From the NCBI GenBank assembly GCA_017998755.1, contig JAGOCL010000160.1, forward strand, positions 1 through 6,237: a stretch of 6,237 nucleotides of DNA. Direction: 5' to 3'. Below, in pieces: positions 1 through 5,932 of the stretch; within the stretch, counting starts at the first letter, position 1, and every line of letters begins with the position of its first letter. The DNA is from Spirochaetota bacterium. GTDB taxonomy: Bacteria > Spirochaetota > GWE2-31-10 > MWDO01. The translations under genes and the position numbers were made by a program. The notes under the pieces were generated by a model that saw nothing but the letters and a program-made list of their open reading frames with translations, did not search any database and was not told where the DNA came from.

Positions 1-25
1 CTATAATCATTAATATTTTGTTCAT
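1..25 (-). CDS. Start of a second gene downstream of the AAA+ ATPase (partial, runs off the left edge)
   Basis: Only the first eight codons are visible on the minus strand, reading M-N-K-I-L-M-I-I. The start is supported by a consensus Shine-Dalgarno site, GGAGG, five bases before the ATG. It begins 63 bases after the stop codon of the AAA+ ATPase on the same strand, with no hairpin terminator between them, so the two are probably cotranscribed. A lysine followed by a hydrophobic run could be the beginning of a signal peptide or membrane anchor, but eight residues are too few to decide. The function cannot be assigned. Its main interest is as the likely operon partner of the AAA+ protein. Confidence 0.6.
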
Positions 26-30
26 AATTT

Positions 31-35
31 CCTCC
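31..35 (-). promoter_or_regulatory. Shine-Dalgarno site of the left-edge gene
   Basis: On the minus strand this reads GGAGG, followed by AAATT and then ATG. The spacing is five bases. It is the best evidence that the truncated reading frame at the left edge is a real gene. Confidence 0.7.
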
Positions 36-88
36 AAAGCTTTTATTATATATAACAACAAAAACTTGGAATCGTTATACAAAAATAT

Positions 89-1873
89 TTATTTATCTTC
101 GCCAATTATAGCTTTTAGCTGTCTGATTGATTCGGCTATTTTTGTTTTCGGCATAGTCGAATATTTAGCCGGTATCATCTCTTTATGGGTGCATTCCAAA
201 ACCGATACGAGATTTTGCAATTCGACTTCGTAAGGATAAACCGCCGGAATAAAATTGTTTATCGCCTCTTCTATGTGTTTATCCGAGACGACGTCTTCCC
301 CTTCGGCGGCGGCTATAAATTTAGCTCTAACGAATATCGCCTCAATATCCGCGCCGGAATAAGTGTGTTTCTGTTTTTTATATAAATCGTCGTTATATTT
401 GATATCCGTTTTAATTTTCAATTTCTTTATCATTTTATAGAAAATATCTTCCCGTTCCTTTGGCGAGTCCGGGTAAAATAGAGAGTGATGCTCTTCGCAT
501 CTCCCTTGCCTCTTTATATCGATCGGTAGCAAGTCCGGCCTGCAAGTTATCAGAAACCAAATTATCTTACCGCGATATTCGGTATTTCCCATGAACGACG
601 CTATTTGAGCGAATACTCTGTTAGAAGTGCCGCTGTCGCCCGATTGATTCCTGTCTCCCAAAACCGCGTCGGCTTCGTCTATCATTACGGCTACGGGAGC
701 CATCGCTTTCAAAATGTTAAGTATCTTTTCTATATTGCTTTCGGTCGCGCCGACGTATTTGGATCTGAAATTAAGCATTTTTACCATCGGGATGCCAATT
801 TCGCCTGTGAAACACGTTACAAGAAAAGTCTTACCTGTGCCTACCGGCCCCGAAATAAGATACCCCATCGGTAGTACGTCGAGTCTACCCTGCTTTATGT
901 TAGTCGACGCCTTTTTAAACAACTGCTTCACAAATTCATGTCCGCTGACCATATCAAGATTATACTCCGAATCGATTATCTCTAACATTCCGACTGATTC
1001 CGCCTCGATAAGCTCTTTTTTCCTCGTTCGAAGATACTCCATCGAAATATTTTTTTTCTCTTGATAGCTTTCCGAAATAATCTGATTGATATTTACCAAA
1101 TTGAGCCCGCTCGTAACTTTAGACATCGTATCGATAGTTATCGAGTCTTCTAAAAATAATTTCCCTTGCTTTAATTTGTAATTCAGAAAATTGTTCCTTA
1201 TCTCTTCGCTCGGAATAGGAATATGAATTTTGATAATATTGGGACATTTAACGAGAGTTTGATTTAATTCAAATAAATTCTCCGTTAATAATATTATAGT
1301 TATATCTTTATTGATAAATAACGGGTTGTATGCCCACTTTTTGATCGTTACTATGCTAAACCTGTCGTCGTCTGAAAAAGAAGTTCCGGAACTGTAAGGA
1401 ATTATCGTTTCAGAAAAATCAATTATCAACACTACCCTCTCTTTCAATTCAATCTTTTTATAAAAATATTTTTCTAAAGACTCGAGCGAATGAATAAGAT
1501 TCTTTGAAAATAGTTTTTTTATCTTATCGGACCTATTGCCCGACGCCCCCCCGTCTAGCATCGTCCTGATAAAGTCGTTTTTTGTCCCGTTTGCCTCTTC
1601 GCTAAACGGATTTTCAACAAACGTTATACCGCTCGATCTGTCGTAACAGAGTATCCTCCCTTTATATCCGAACAATATATCTGCGAAGTAGTCTTGAATT
1701 TTTACAAATTTAAACTCGTCCTCTTCAGTCCTTTGAGCTAAGAAATCTCTGATGTTGCCGTGAAATATAAACGTCGAAGACGTGTTTGAACAATACTTTA
1801 TAGCGAAAGTTTTTGCCCATTCAGGCAATTTTTTGATAAAATTATAATTTTTTTGAATTTGATGTTCCGGCAT
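89..1873 (-). CDS. Tandem-module AAA+ ATPase (Cdc48/Vps4-like) with degenerate first module
   Basis: This is a 594-residue cytoplasmic protein with no signal peptide or membrane segment. The C-terminal module (about 300-545) is a classical AAA ATPase. Visible motifs are Walker A GPVGTGKT (342-349), an aromatic pore loop Y373-V374-G375, Walker B VAVMIDEAD (394-402), arginine-finger candidates R455 and R458 in KRQGR, and a sensor-2 region SGAD (506-509). The usual sensor-1 Asn of the TNRPD motif is Cys444 here (TCRPD). The N-terminal part (about 15-265) looks like a decayed AAA fold: VVLIIDFSE (147-155) resembles Walker B and LLTEN (195-199) resembles sensor 1, but there is no Walker A. Such proteins assemble as hexamers that unfold or remodel partners, so a protein-remodelling role is inferred. 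The start is fixed by a strong ribosome binding site. It is divergent from the LCP gene and probably cotranscribed with the gene at the left edge. The substrate is unknown; a PspA/ESCRT-like partner is one possibility. Confidence 0.93.
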   Translation of the reverse strand: MPEHQIQKNYNFIKKLPEWAKTFAIKYCSNTSSTFIFHGNIRDFLAQRTEEDEFKFVKIQDYFADILFGYKGRILCYDRSSGITFVENPFSEEANGTKNDFIRTMLDGGASGNRSDKIKKLFSKNLIHSLESLEKYFYKKIELKERVVLIIDFSETIIPYSSGTSFSDDDRFSIVTIKKWAYNPLFINKDITIILLTENLFELNQTLVKCPNIIKIHIPIPSEEIRNNFLNYKLKQGKLFLEDSITIDTMSKVTSGLNLVNINQIISESYQEKKNISMEYLRTRKKELIEAESVGMLEIIDSEYNLDMVSGHEFVKQLFKKASTNIKQGRLDVLPMGYLISGPVGTGKTFLVTCFTGEIGIPMVKMLNFRSKYVGATESNIEKILNILKAMAPVAVMIDEADAVLGDRNQSGDSGTSNRVFAQIASFMGNTEYRGKIIWFLITCRPDLLPIDIKRQGRCEEHHSLFYPDSPKEREDIFYKMIKKLKIKTDIKYNDDLYKKQKHTYSGADIEAIFVRAKFIAAAEGEDVVSDKHIEEAINNFIPAVYPYEVELQNLVSVLECTHKEMIPAKYSTMPKTKIAESIRQLKAIIGEDK

Positions 1874-1879
1874 AGAAAT

Positions 1880-1888
1880 CCCCCTCCC
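1880..1888 (-). promoter_or_regulatory. Shine-Dalgarno site of the AAA+ ATPase gene
   Basis: On the minus strand this reads GGGAGGGGG, with its GGAGG core nine bases before the ATG. It fixes the start of the 594-residue protein and shows that this organism uses Shine-Dalgarno initiation. Confidence 0.75.
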
Positions 1889-1911
1889 GACCGTAAACTA
1901 AAAACGCAAAA

Positions 1912-2045
1912 TTCGATTTAATTTTCTTTACCACGAAGAACGCGAAAAACACGAAGTAAAAGCAAAAATATCAGAAAAAAAGTTAATTCCTTCGTGATCT
2001 TCGTGTCCTTTGCGGTTAAACCATAGTATTATTTCGTAAATCGAA
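1912..2045. repeat. Long imperfect inverted repeat built of 9-base units, between divergent genes
   Basis: The inner arms are 1927-1956 and the reverse complement of 1990-2020. They match at 24 of 30 aligned positions with one gap, around a 33-base A-rich loop. Each arm is three tandem 9-base units of the form NNCRCRAAG; for example the right arm, read on the minus strand, ends GACACGAAG ATCACGAAG. An outer exact 9-base inverted repeat (TTCGATTTA at 1912-1920, TAAATCGAA at 2037-2045) flanks the inner arms. Repeats of this ACGAAG type are, from general knowledge, dispersed in intergenic regions of many unrelated bacteria. The 9-base period equals three codons but no convincing gene runs through it. 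It lies between the AAA+ and LCP promoter regions, so it could act as a bidirectional transcript terminator or be a non-autonomous mobile repeat. Confidence 0.7.
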
Positions 2046-2173
2046 ATTCGGGTTAAAAGCAAAAACAGCTTGAATAAAATATTCAAAGTAAAATTTTATC
2101 AACAATACAATAAAAAGTCAATTGTTTCAATAATAAAAAATATATTTTGAATATATATATAATTTATCCGATA
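2046..2173. other. AT-rich leader and probable promoter region of the LCP gene
   Basis: No gene is seen here. It contains a perfect 7-base inverted repeat, TTGAATA-AAA-TATTCAA (2070-2086), which could be an operator or chance in AT-rich DNA. A consensus -10-like TATAAT lies at 2158-2163, but no good -35 element stands 16-18 bases before it. A promoter for the LCP gene probably lies here but cannot be pinpointed. Confidence 0.25.
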
Positions 2174-3328
2174 ATGTTAAATATGAGCCAAAAAGAACTC
2201 TTGTCTTTATTAAAAAAGATGATAGCTTTAACATTTCTATCTTTTTTTCTTTTCATAATTTCGATAAATCTTCTTAAATTCGTAGATTTCATAGTAAAAA
2301 TTGACAATATAATGAAAACTAAAAATTCAGACGACGCAGATATACCTAAAATGAATTTATCTTATCTCGTCGACGAATCTGACGATACGGCTGATTTCAA
2401 CCCCGATTACTCGTATAGCGCGGATAAAATCGGATATCGCGACGATATTTCACAATTACACAAATACGATTGGAGCTCGGGATATACTTTTCTATTAATC
2501 GGCTCCGATAAAGCGAACGCTAACGTAAAAAAAGCTCGGGCGGACGTTATTATACTGCTTAGAGTTAGCTCGGAAGGTAAAATCGCTTCGATATCTATCC
2601 CGCGAGATACTCTTATAACTATCTCAAACGGCAGTTATAATGGATATTTCGACAAAATCGGACATAGTTTGTACTGGGACGGTTTAAATCAATTAACGCT
2701 TAACGTGGAACGTCTCGTCGGTACGACGATAGACAATACGATAGTTATAGATAATTTTAGAAGTTTTGAAGCGTTTTTGGCTATGATCGGCGGCGTAAAC
2801 GTAGATAAAAATCTCGAAGGTAAATTAGGAATTCAATGGATAAGAAACAGAAATTTTAAGTACGGCGACATCGAAAGATGCAGAAGACAACAGGTATTTC
2901 TTAAGAAATCTATTGATAAACTATGGAGACTCTCAAAAGGCGGCGCTTACGTCTATTCAGTTTTCATCTATAAGGCTCTGACTAAAATCGTAGATACTAA
3001 TATAACAAAAAAGGATTTCATTAGTATCATATATTTATTAAAAGAAAAGAATTTTGACGTAAGCAAAGATTATTTTACTTCGGTACTGCCCGGGAATTTC
3101 GGCCGATTTGACTCAAAATTGCTTTATAAAAACAATCTTACCTGCTGGGAACCGGACGAACTGGCTATATCTAAAATTAATCTTCTGTTTACCGAAAACT
3201 CCGAAGATAACATAAAATATTCGACCGCCGCAGATTTTATTATATACGATTTAAACCAACTCTCGACAAAATTAAAATCTTACTTAAGATCAAAAATCTC
3301 AAATAGTTTTCTAACGTATAAAAAATAG
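2174..3328 (+). CDS. LytR-CpsA-Psr (LCP) family membrane protein, probable cell-envelope glycopolymer transferase
   Basis: This is a 384-residue protein, numbered from the ATG at 2174. There is a short cytoplasmic N-terminus, one membrane helix (about 17-40), an acidic linker, the LCP domain (about 103-255) and a tail of about 130 residues. Family motifs are FLLIGSD (106-112), RADVIIL with R122 and D124, SIPRD with R144 and D145, IGGVNVD, IRNRN (223-227), and the signature D232-x-x-R235-x-x-R238-Q-Q. LCP enzymes transfer polyprenyl-linked glycans to peptidoglycan or protein outside the cytoplasmic membrane; the conserved Arg and Asp residues bind the pyrophosphate and metal. The segment between GGV and IRNR is much shorter than usual. 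The start is uncertain: ATG at 2183 is almost as good, TTG at 2147 is possible, and none has a clear ribosome binding site. Codons are rich in CG dinucleotides, like the AAA+ gene. The acceptor and glycan are unknown. Confidence 0.88.
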   Translation: MLNMSQKELLSLLKKMIALTFLSFFLFIISINLLKFVDFIVKIDNIMKTKNSDDADIPKMNLSYLVDESDDTADFNPDYSYSADKIGYRDDISQLHKYDWSSGYTFLLIGSDKANANVKKARADVIILLRVSSEGKIASISIPRDTLITISNGSYNGYFDKIGHSLYWDGLNQLTLNVERLVGTTIDNTIVIDNFRSFEAFLAMIGGVNVDKNLEGKLGIQWIRNRNFKYGDIERCRRQQVFLKKSIDKLWRLSKGGAYVYSVFIYKALTKIVDTNITKKDFISIIYLLKEKNFDVSKDYFTSVLPGNFGRFDSKLLYKNNLTCWEPDELAISKINLLFTENSEDNIKYSTAADFIIYDLNQLSTKLKSYLRSKISNSFLTYKK

Positions 3329-3342
3329 TTAGATGAAATATT

Positions 3343-3369
3343 TTGCCCTTTTGATTATTTTTTTATAAT
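3343..3369 (+). promoter_or_regulatory. Candidate promoter of the toxin-antitoxin pair
   Basis: A perfect -10 hexamer TATAAT at 3364-3369 is preceded at 15 bases by TTGCCC (3343-3348), which matches four of six -35 positions. Transcription would start near 3376, giving a leader of about 28 bases before the toxin ATG. The spacing is short and the region is extremely AT-rich, so this is tentative. A second pair, TTGACG (3387-3392) and TACATT (3410-3415) with 17-base spacing, would start transcripts near the alternative toxin start at 3422. Confidence 0.3.
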
Positions 3370-3403
3370 AAAATAAAAGAAATAAATTGACGAAAATTAA
3401 AAT

Positions 3404-3691
3404 ATGTATTACATTGTAAACATGATATTTTATGAAGCAAAAGTAGAAAAAGCGGTGAAAAAAGGAGAAATACCTAAAAATATTTTTAAAAATATACACA
3501 ATGTTTTTTTATCATTAGATTTGACAAAAGATATTAACTTGTTTGATATAAAGAAAATGAAAGGGAATTATAGCAAAGATTACTTTAGATTAAGGAAAGG
3601 AAAGTTTCGAGCGATTTTTTATTTAGAAAATAATGATATTTATGTAATATATATTGGAAAAAGAGAGGAGGCGTATGATTTATGGCAGTAA
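3404..3691 (+). CDS. RelE/ParE-superfamily toxin (probable mRNA interferase), type II toxin-antitoxin
   Basis: This 95-residue protein has RelE-fold features: an N-terminal helical half (about 12-40), then strands carrying FDIKKMKG, YFRLRKGKFRAIFY and IYVIYIGKREEAY. Compared with E. coli RelE, R69 occupies the place of catalytic R61, R87 that of R81, Y91 lies near Y87, and R62/R64 replace the Lys pair. RelE toxins cut mRNA in the ribosomal A site, so ribosome-dependent RNase activity is the likely role; this is inferred from the family. It overlaps the downstream antitoxin by 10 bases. The order is toxin first, the reverse of classical relBE. A shorter product from ATG 3422 (MIFYEAK...) is possible, and neither start has a good Shine-Dalgarno site. 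The gene has only four CpG dinucleotides and is far more A-rich than its neighbours, suggesting recent transfer. Confidence 0.85.
   Translation: MYYIVNMIFYEAKVEKAVKKGEIPKNIFKNIHNVFLSLDLTKDINLFDIKKMKGNYSKDYFRLRKGKFRAIFYLENNDIYVIYIGKREEAYDLWQ
3666..3671 (+). promoter_or_regulatory. Shine-Dalgarno site of the antitoxin gene, inside the toxin coding sequence
   Basis: AGGAGG lies ten bases before the ATG at 3682 and is embedded in the codons of the toxin's R-E-E-A segment. It favours 3682 over the in-frame ATG at 3691, which overlaps the toxin stop as TAATG. It gives the antitoxin a much stronger initiation site than the toxin has, so more antitoxin than toxin can be made from one transcript. Confidence 0.6.
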
Positions 3692-3885
3692 TGTCAGTTA
3701 GATTAAATGATAGAGAAGAAAAATTTTTAAATTATTTAAAGACATATTATAATTGCGATTCCTCAACTATTTTGAAGAAATCTATAATGGATATGTACGA
3801 GGATTTGAAAGATAAAGAAATTATAGATGATTTTGAAAAAGAAAATAAGATAAGTTTTAAAAAATTTGAAGATATTCTTCAGTAA
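3682..3885 (+). CDS. Ribbon-helix-helix antitoxin of the RelE-type toxin
   Basis: This is a small acidic-tailed protein of 67 residues. Residues 3-10 (VMSVRLND) form the typical ribbon strand. Helix 1 (about 11-23, EEKFLNYLKTYYN), a turn (CDSS) and helix 2 (about 29-45) complete a ribbon-helix-helix DNA-binding fold, as in RelB/DUF6290-like antitoxins. The remaining residues, about 46-67, are a charged tail (DDFEKENK...) that would wrap and inhibit the toxin. Antitoxins of this type repress their own operon as dimers and bind more tightly with toxin present; this is family knowledge. It overlaps the toxin gene and is probably translationally coupled to it. Only two CpG dinucleotides occur in the gene, the same skew as the toxin, so the two probably arrived together. 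Start 3691 would give a 64-residue product. Confidence 0.8.
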   Translation: MAVMSVRLNDREEKFLNYLKTYYNCDSSTILKKSIMDMYEDLKDKEIIDDFEKENKISFKKFEDILQ

Positions 3886-4005
3886 AAAAACGTAAAACCA
3901 TCATCAAACAGCCGATAATCCGCAAGAGTTGGGCAAAGTACTCACAATAGAACCCGAATTCGATGCGAACTCATCTCGGATCAAATTCAAATCTACATTA
4001 TTCTT
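3886..4005. other. GC-richer stretch without a recognisable gene, possible gene remnant
   Basis: Composition changes abruptly after the antitoxin. Plus-strand frame 3896-4005 stays open (...TADNPQELGKVLTIEPEFDANSS...) but has no ATG and no ribosome binding site, and runs on into the palindromic element. On the minus strand an equally short open frame reads ...DEFASNSGSIVSTLPNS.... Neither is recognised. It may be a decayed gene fragment or part of a larger dispersed repeat together with the element to its right. A TTG codon at 3929 is not a credible start for the ABC protein. Confidence 0.3.
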
Positions 4006-4110
4006 AAATCTCCCCCTTCTTTTAGGCCTAAGAGAAGGGGCAGCTCTCGCCCATCCTTGGGCTCCGCGACATCTGACCTTCCTTGGTCAATGGGACGGGG
4101 GGTTGAGTTT
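4006..4110. repeat. C/G-rich intergenic palindromic element with three successive hairpins
   Basis: Three inverted repeats follow one another. The first, 4013-4040, is a 28-base near-perfect palindrome with arms beginning CCCCTTCT and ending AGAAGGGG and one T-G mismatch pair. The second is GCCCA-TCCT-TGGGC (4049-4062), and the third is TGACC-TTCCTT-GGTCA (4074-4089). The ends are imperfectly inverted, with AAATCTCCCCC on the left and GGGGGGTTGAGTTT on the right. The right end runs into eight T residues (4108-4115), so plus-strand RNA could terminate there. The overall look matches known families of short C/G-rich intergenic repeats in AT-rich genomes; no family is assigned. It separates the toxin-antitoxin pair from the ABC exporter genes, and coding through it would be spurious. 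Confidence 0.65.
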
Positions 4111-4171
4111 TTTTTATTTTTATACTAATTACTATTTTACTCTTTCATCTTTTTTTGTTATATATAACGTA

Positions 4172-5920
4172 ATGAAAAGTTTTAAATTTCTTCATAAATA
4201 TATAAAAAAATCTATATGGATATATCTTTTAGGCGCCATAGCTCTGATTTTAGTCGATTTTTTTCAAATGTATATCCCCAAAAATGTCGGCAAAATTATC
4301 GACGGCGTCAAAAACAAGGTATTCTCTTTTGACGATATTTTTCGCTATTCATTACTGATACTGCTTATTTCGTTTATCATTTTTTTTGGCAGAATTTTAT
4401 GGCGGATATTTATTATGGGAACCGCCAGAAAAATAGAAAATAATTTGAGAATCGATCTGTTTTCGCATCTTGAAAAGCTGTCTCAGAATTTCTATAATAA
4501 AAGTAAAATAGGCGATCTTATGGCTTATTTTACAAACGACCTTGAAGCTATCCGTATGACTATCGGCCCCGGAGTGATGATGGCGCTCGATTCGATACTT
4601 ATGACAATTCTGATTGTGATAAATATGATTTTTTTTGTTAATCTCAAACTTACCCTGCTGGCTCTTACCCCTTTTCCGTTCATAGCGCTTGGTTCGTTAA
4701 TAATCGGAAAATGGATGGAGGAAAGTTTTAAAAATAAACTTGAGGCGTTTAGCAAATTATCCGATTACGTTCAAGAATCTATATCCGGTATCAGAGTGAT
4801 AAAAGCGTTTGTCGAGGAGTATAACGAACTAAAAAGTTTCCAAAAAGTAAACGACAATAATTATAAAAAAAACGTCAAACTTATCAAAATATATTCGATA
4901 ATATTTCCTTTAACCCAAGTCATATCCGGAGTAAGTTTCTTTATGAACCTTCTGTACGGCGGTTATCTGACAATTATAGGAGAGATCACTTTAGGCCAGT
5001 TTATAGCGTTTAATCAATTCATAGAGATGTTGATTTGGCCTATGATAGCTATCGGTTGGAATATTAACATAATGTCGCAAGGATTCGCTTCCCAAAAAAG
5101 AATTCAAAGCATTTTAGACGAAAAACCCGATATTCAAGACAATATTGAAGCGCGGTCAATTAATATCGAGAACTCATCTATATCCATCAAAAATCTTTCT
5201 TTCAGATACGACCAAACCGAACGCGATCAACTCAAAGACTTATCGTTGGATTTGGAAGAAGGTAAAACTTTGGCTTTGGTTGGTAAAACCGGTAGCGGCA
5301 AATCGACGCTTGCCAATCTCTTGTTGAGAATATACGATCCGCCGGATAATACAATTTTCATCGGGGGCGTCGATATAAAAAAAATCCCCCTTTTTAGTCT
5401 GAGAGAATTCGTCGGGCTCGTTCCGCAGGATAATTTTTTATTTTCGGATTCGATTCAAAATAACATCGGTATGGCGCTGGATAATCCGAATATCGACGCG
5501 TTAAAATATTTTGCCGCAACCGCGCATATTAGCGAAAATATAGAAGAATTCCCGGATAAATACGATACAATTATCGGAGAAAGAGGTATAACGCTGTCGG
5601 GAGGCCAAAAACAACGGATTTCTATCGCCAGAATGATGACAAAAAACTACCCTATTATGATATTCGACGATTCGCTATCTTCAGTCGATACTTATACCGA
5701 AGAAAAAATACTTTCTAACCTCTTCAATCTCAGAAAAGGCAAAACAAATATTATAATAGCTCACAGAATTTCTACAATAGACAAAGCCGATACTATAGTT
5801 TTTATAGAAGACGGAATGGCGGTCGAACGAGGAACTCATTCGGAGTTAATAAAATTGAAAGGAAACTATTATTCGTTATATAAACGACAACAAATTGAAA
5901 AAACGCTTGAAAATGATTAA
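4172..5920 (+). CDS. ABC exporter half-transporter, degenerate-site subunit of a heterodimer (MdlA/BmrC-like)
   Basis: This is a 582-residue type IV ABC exporter subunit. A membrane domain of six helices (about 1-310) begins MKSFKFLHKYIKK and is followed by a nucleotide-binding domain. Motifs are A-loop Y346, Walker A GKTGSGKST (371-379), Q-loop Q419 in VPQD, signature LSGGQ (475-479), Walker B IMIFDD (495-500), D-loop SVD (504-506) and H-loop H531. The position after the Walker B Asp is Asp500, not the catalytic Glu. This is typical of the non-hydrolysing half of heterodimers such as BmrC, MdlA or TM287. Membrane residues ILWRIFIMGTAR and LGQFIAFNQFIEMLIWPM also resemble MdlA. Substrates of this class are drugs, lipids or peptides and cannot be told from sequence. 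The start is the ATG at 4172; an upstream extension would translate the palindromic element. No Shine-Dalgarno site is visible, and a perfect 12-base palindrome GTTATATATAAC (4157-4168) lies just before the start. The partner gene follows 12 bases after the stop. Confidence 0.95.
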   Translation: MKSFKFLHKYIKKSIWIYLLGAIALILVDFFQMYIPKNVGKIIDGVKNKVFSFDDIFRYSLLILLISFIIFFGRILWRIFIMGTARKIENNLRIDLFSHLEKLSQNFYNKSKIGDLMAYFTNDLEAIRMTIGPGVMMALDSILMTILIVINMIFFVNLKLTLLALTPFPFIALGSLIIGKWMEESFKNKLEAFSKLSDYVQESISGIRVIKAFVEEYNELKSFQKVNDNNYKKNVKLIKIYSIIFPLTQVISGVSFFMNLLYGGYLTIIGEITLGQFIAFNQFIEMLIWPMIAIGWNINIMSQGFASQKRIQSILDEKPDIQDNIEARSINIENSSISIKNLSFRYDQTERDQLKDLSLDLEEGKTLALVGKTGSGKSTLANLLLRIYDPPDNTIFIGGVDIKKIPLFSLREFVGLVPQDNFLFSDSIQNNIGMALDNPNIDALKYFAATAHISENIEEFPDKYDTIIGERGITLSGGQKQRISIARMMTKNYPIMIFDDSLSSVDTYTEEKILSNLFNLRKGKTNIIIAHRISTIDKADTIVFIEDGMAVERGTHSELIKLKGNYYSLYKRQQIEKTLEND

Positions 5921-5932
5921 AATGAGACTAAT

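Noticed and set aside
605..1064. Plus-strand open frames of 89 and 116 codons within the AAA+ gene
   Set aside because: They lie antisense to a gene with intact AAA motifs and have no ribosome binding site or recognisable domain.
2041..2054. TCGAAATTCGGGTT resembles the reverse complement of AACCCGAATTCGA at 3951-3963, hinting at shared repeat ends
   Set aside because: The match is about 13 bases with one insertion and no extended similarity on either side, so it may be chance. Only a genome-wide repeat search could rescue it.
1874..2173. A small peptide gene encoded by the 9-base repeat units
   Set aside because: The 9-base period gives a codon-like rhythm, but there is no start codon with a ribosome binding site and the unit array is only three units long per arm.
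3329..3403. Possible terminator after the LCP gene in the T-rich and A-rich stretch
   Set aside because: The only inverted repeat is made of A and T (TTATTTT/AAAATAA) and would be too weak for a convincing intrinsic terminator. The same bases form the candidate -10 element of the toxin-antitoxin promoter.
3929..4171. An 81-residue N-terminal extension of the ABC exporter subunit from a TTG codon
   Set aside because: It translates the C/G-rich palindromic element and has no match to ABC membrane domains. Starting at ATG 4172 gives 582 residues, the normal length, with a normal MdlA-like N-terminus.
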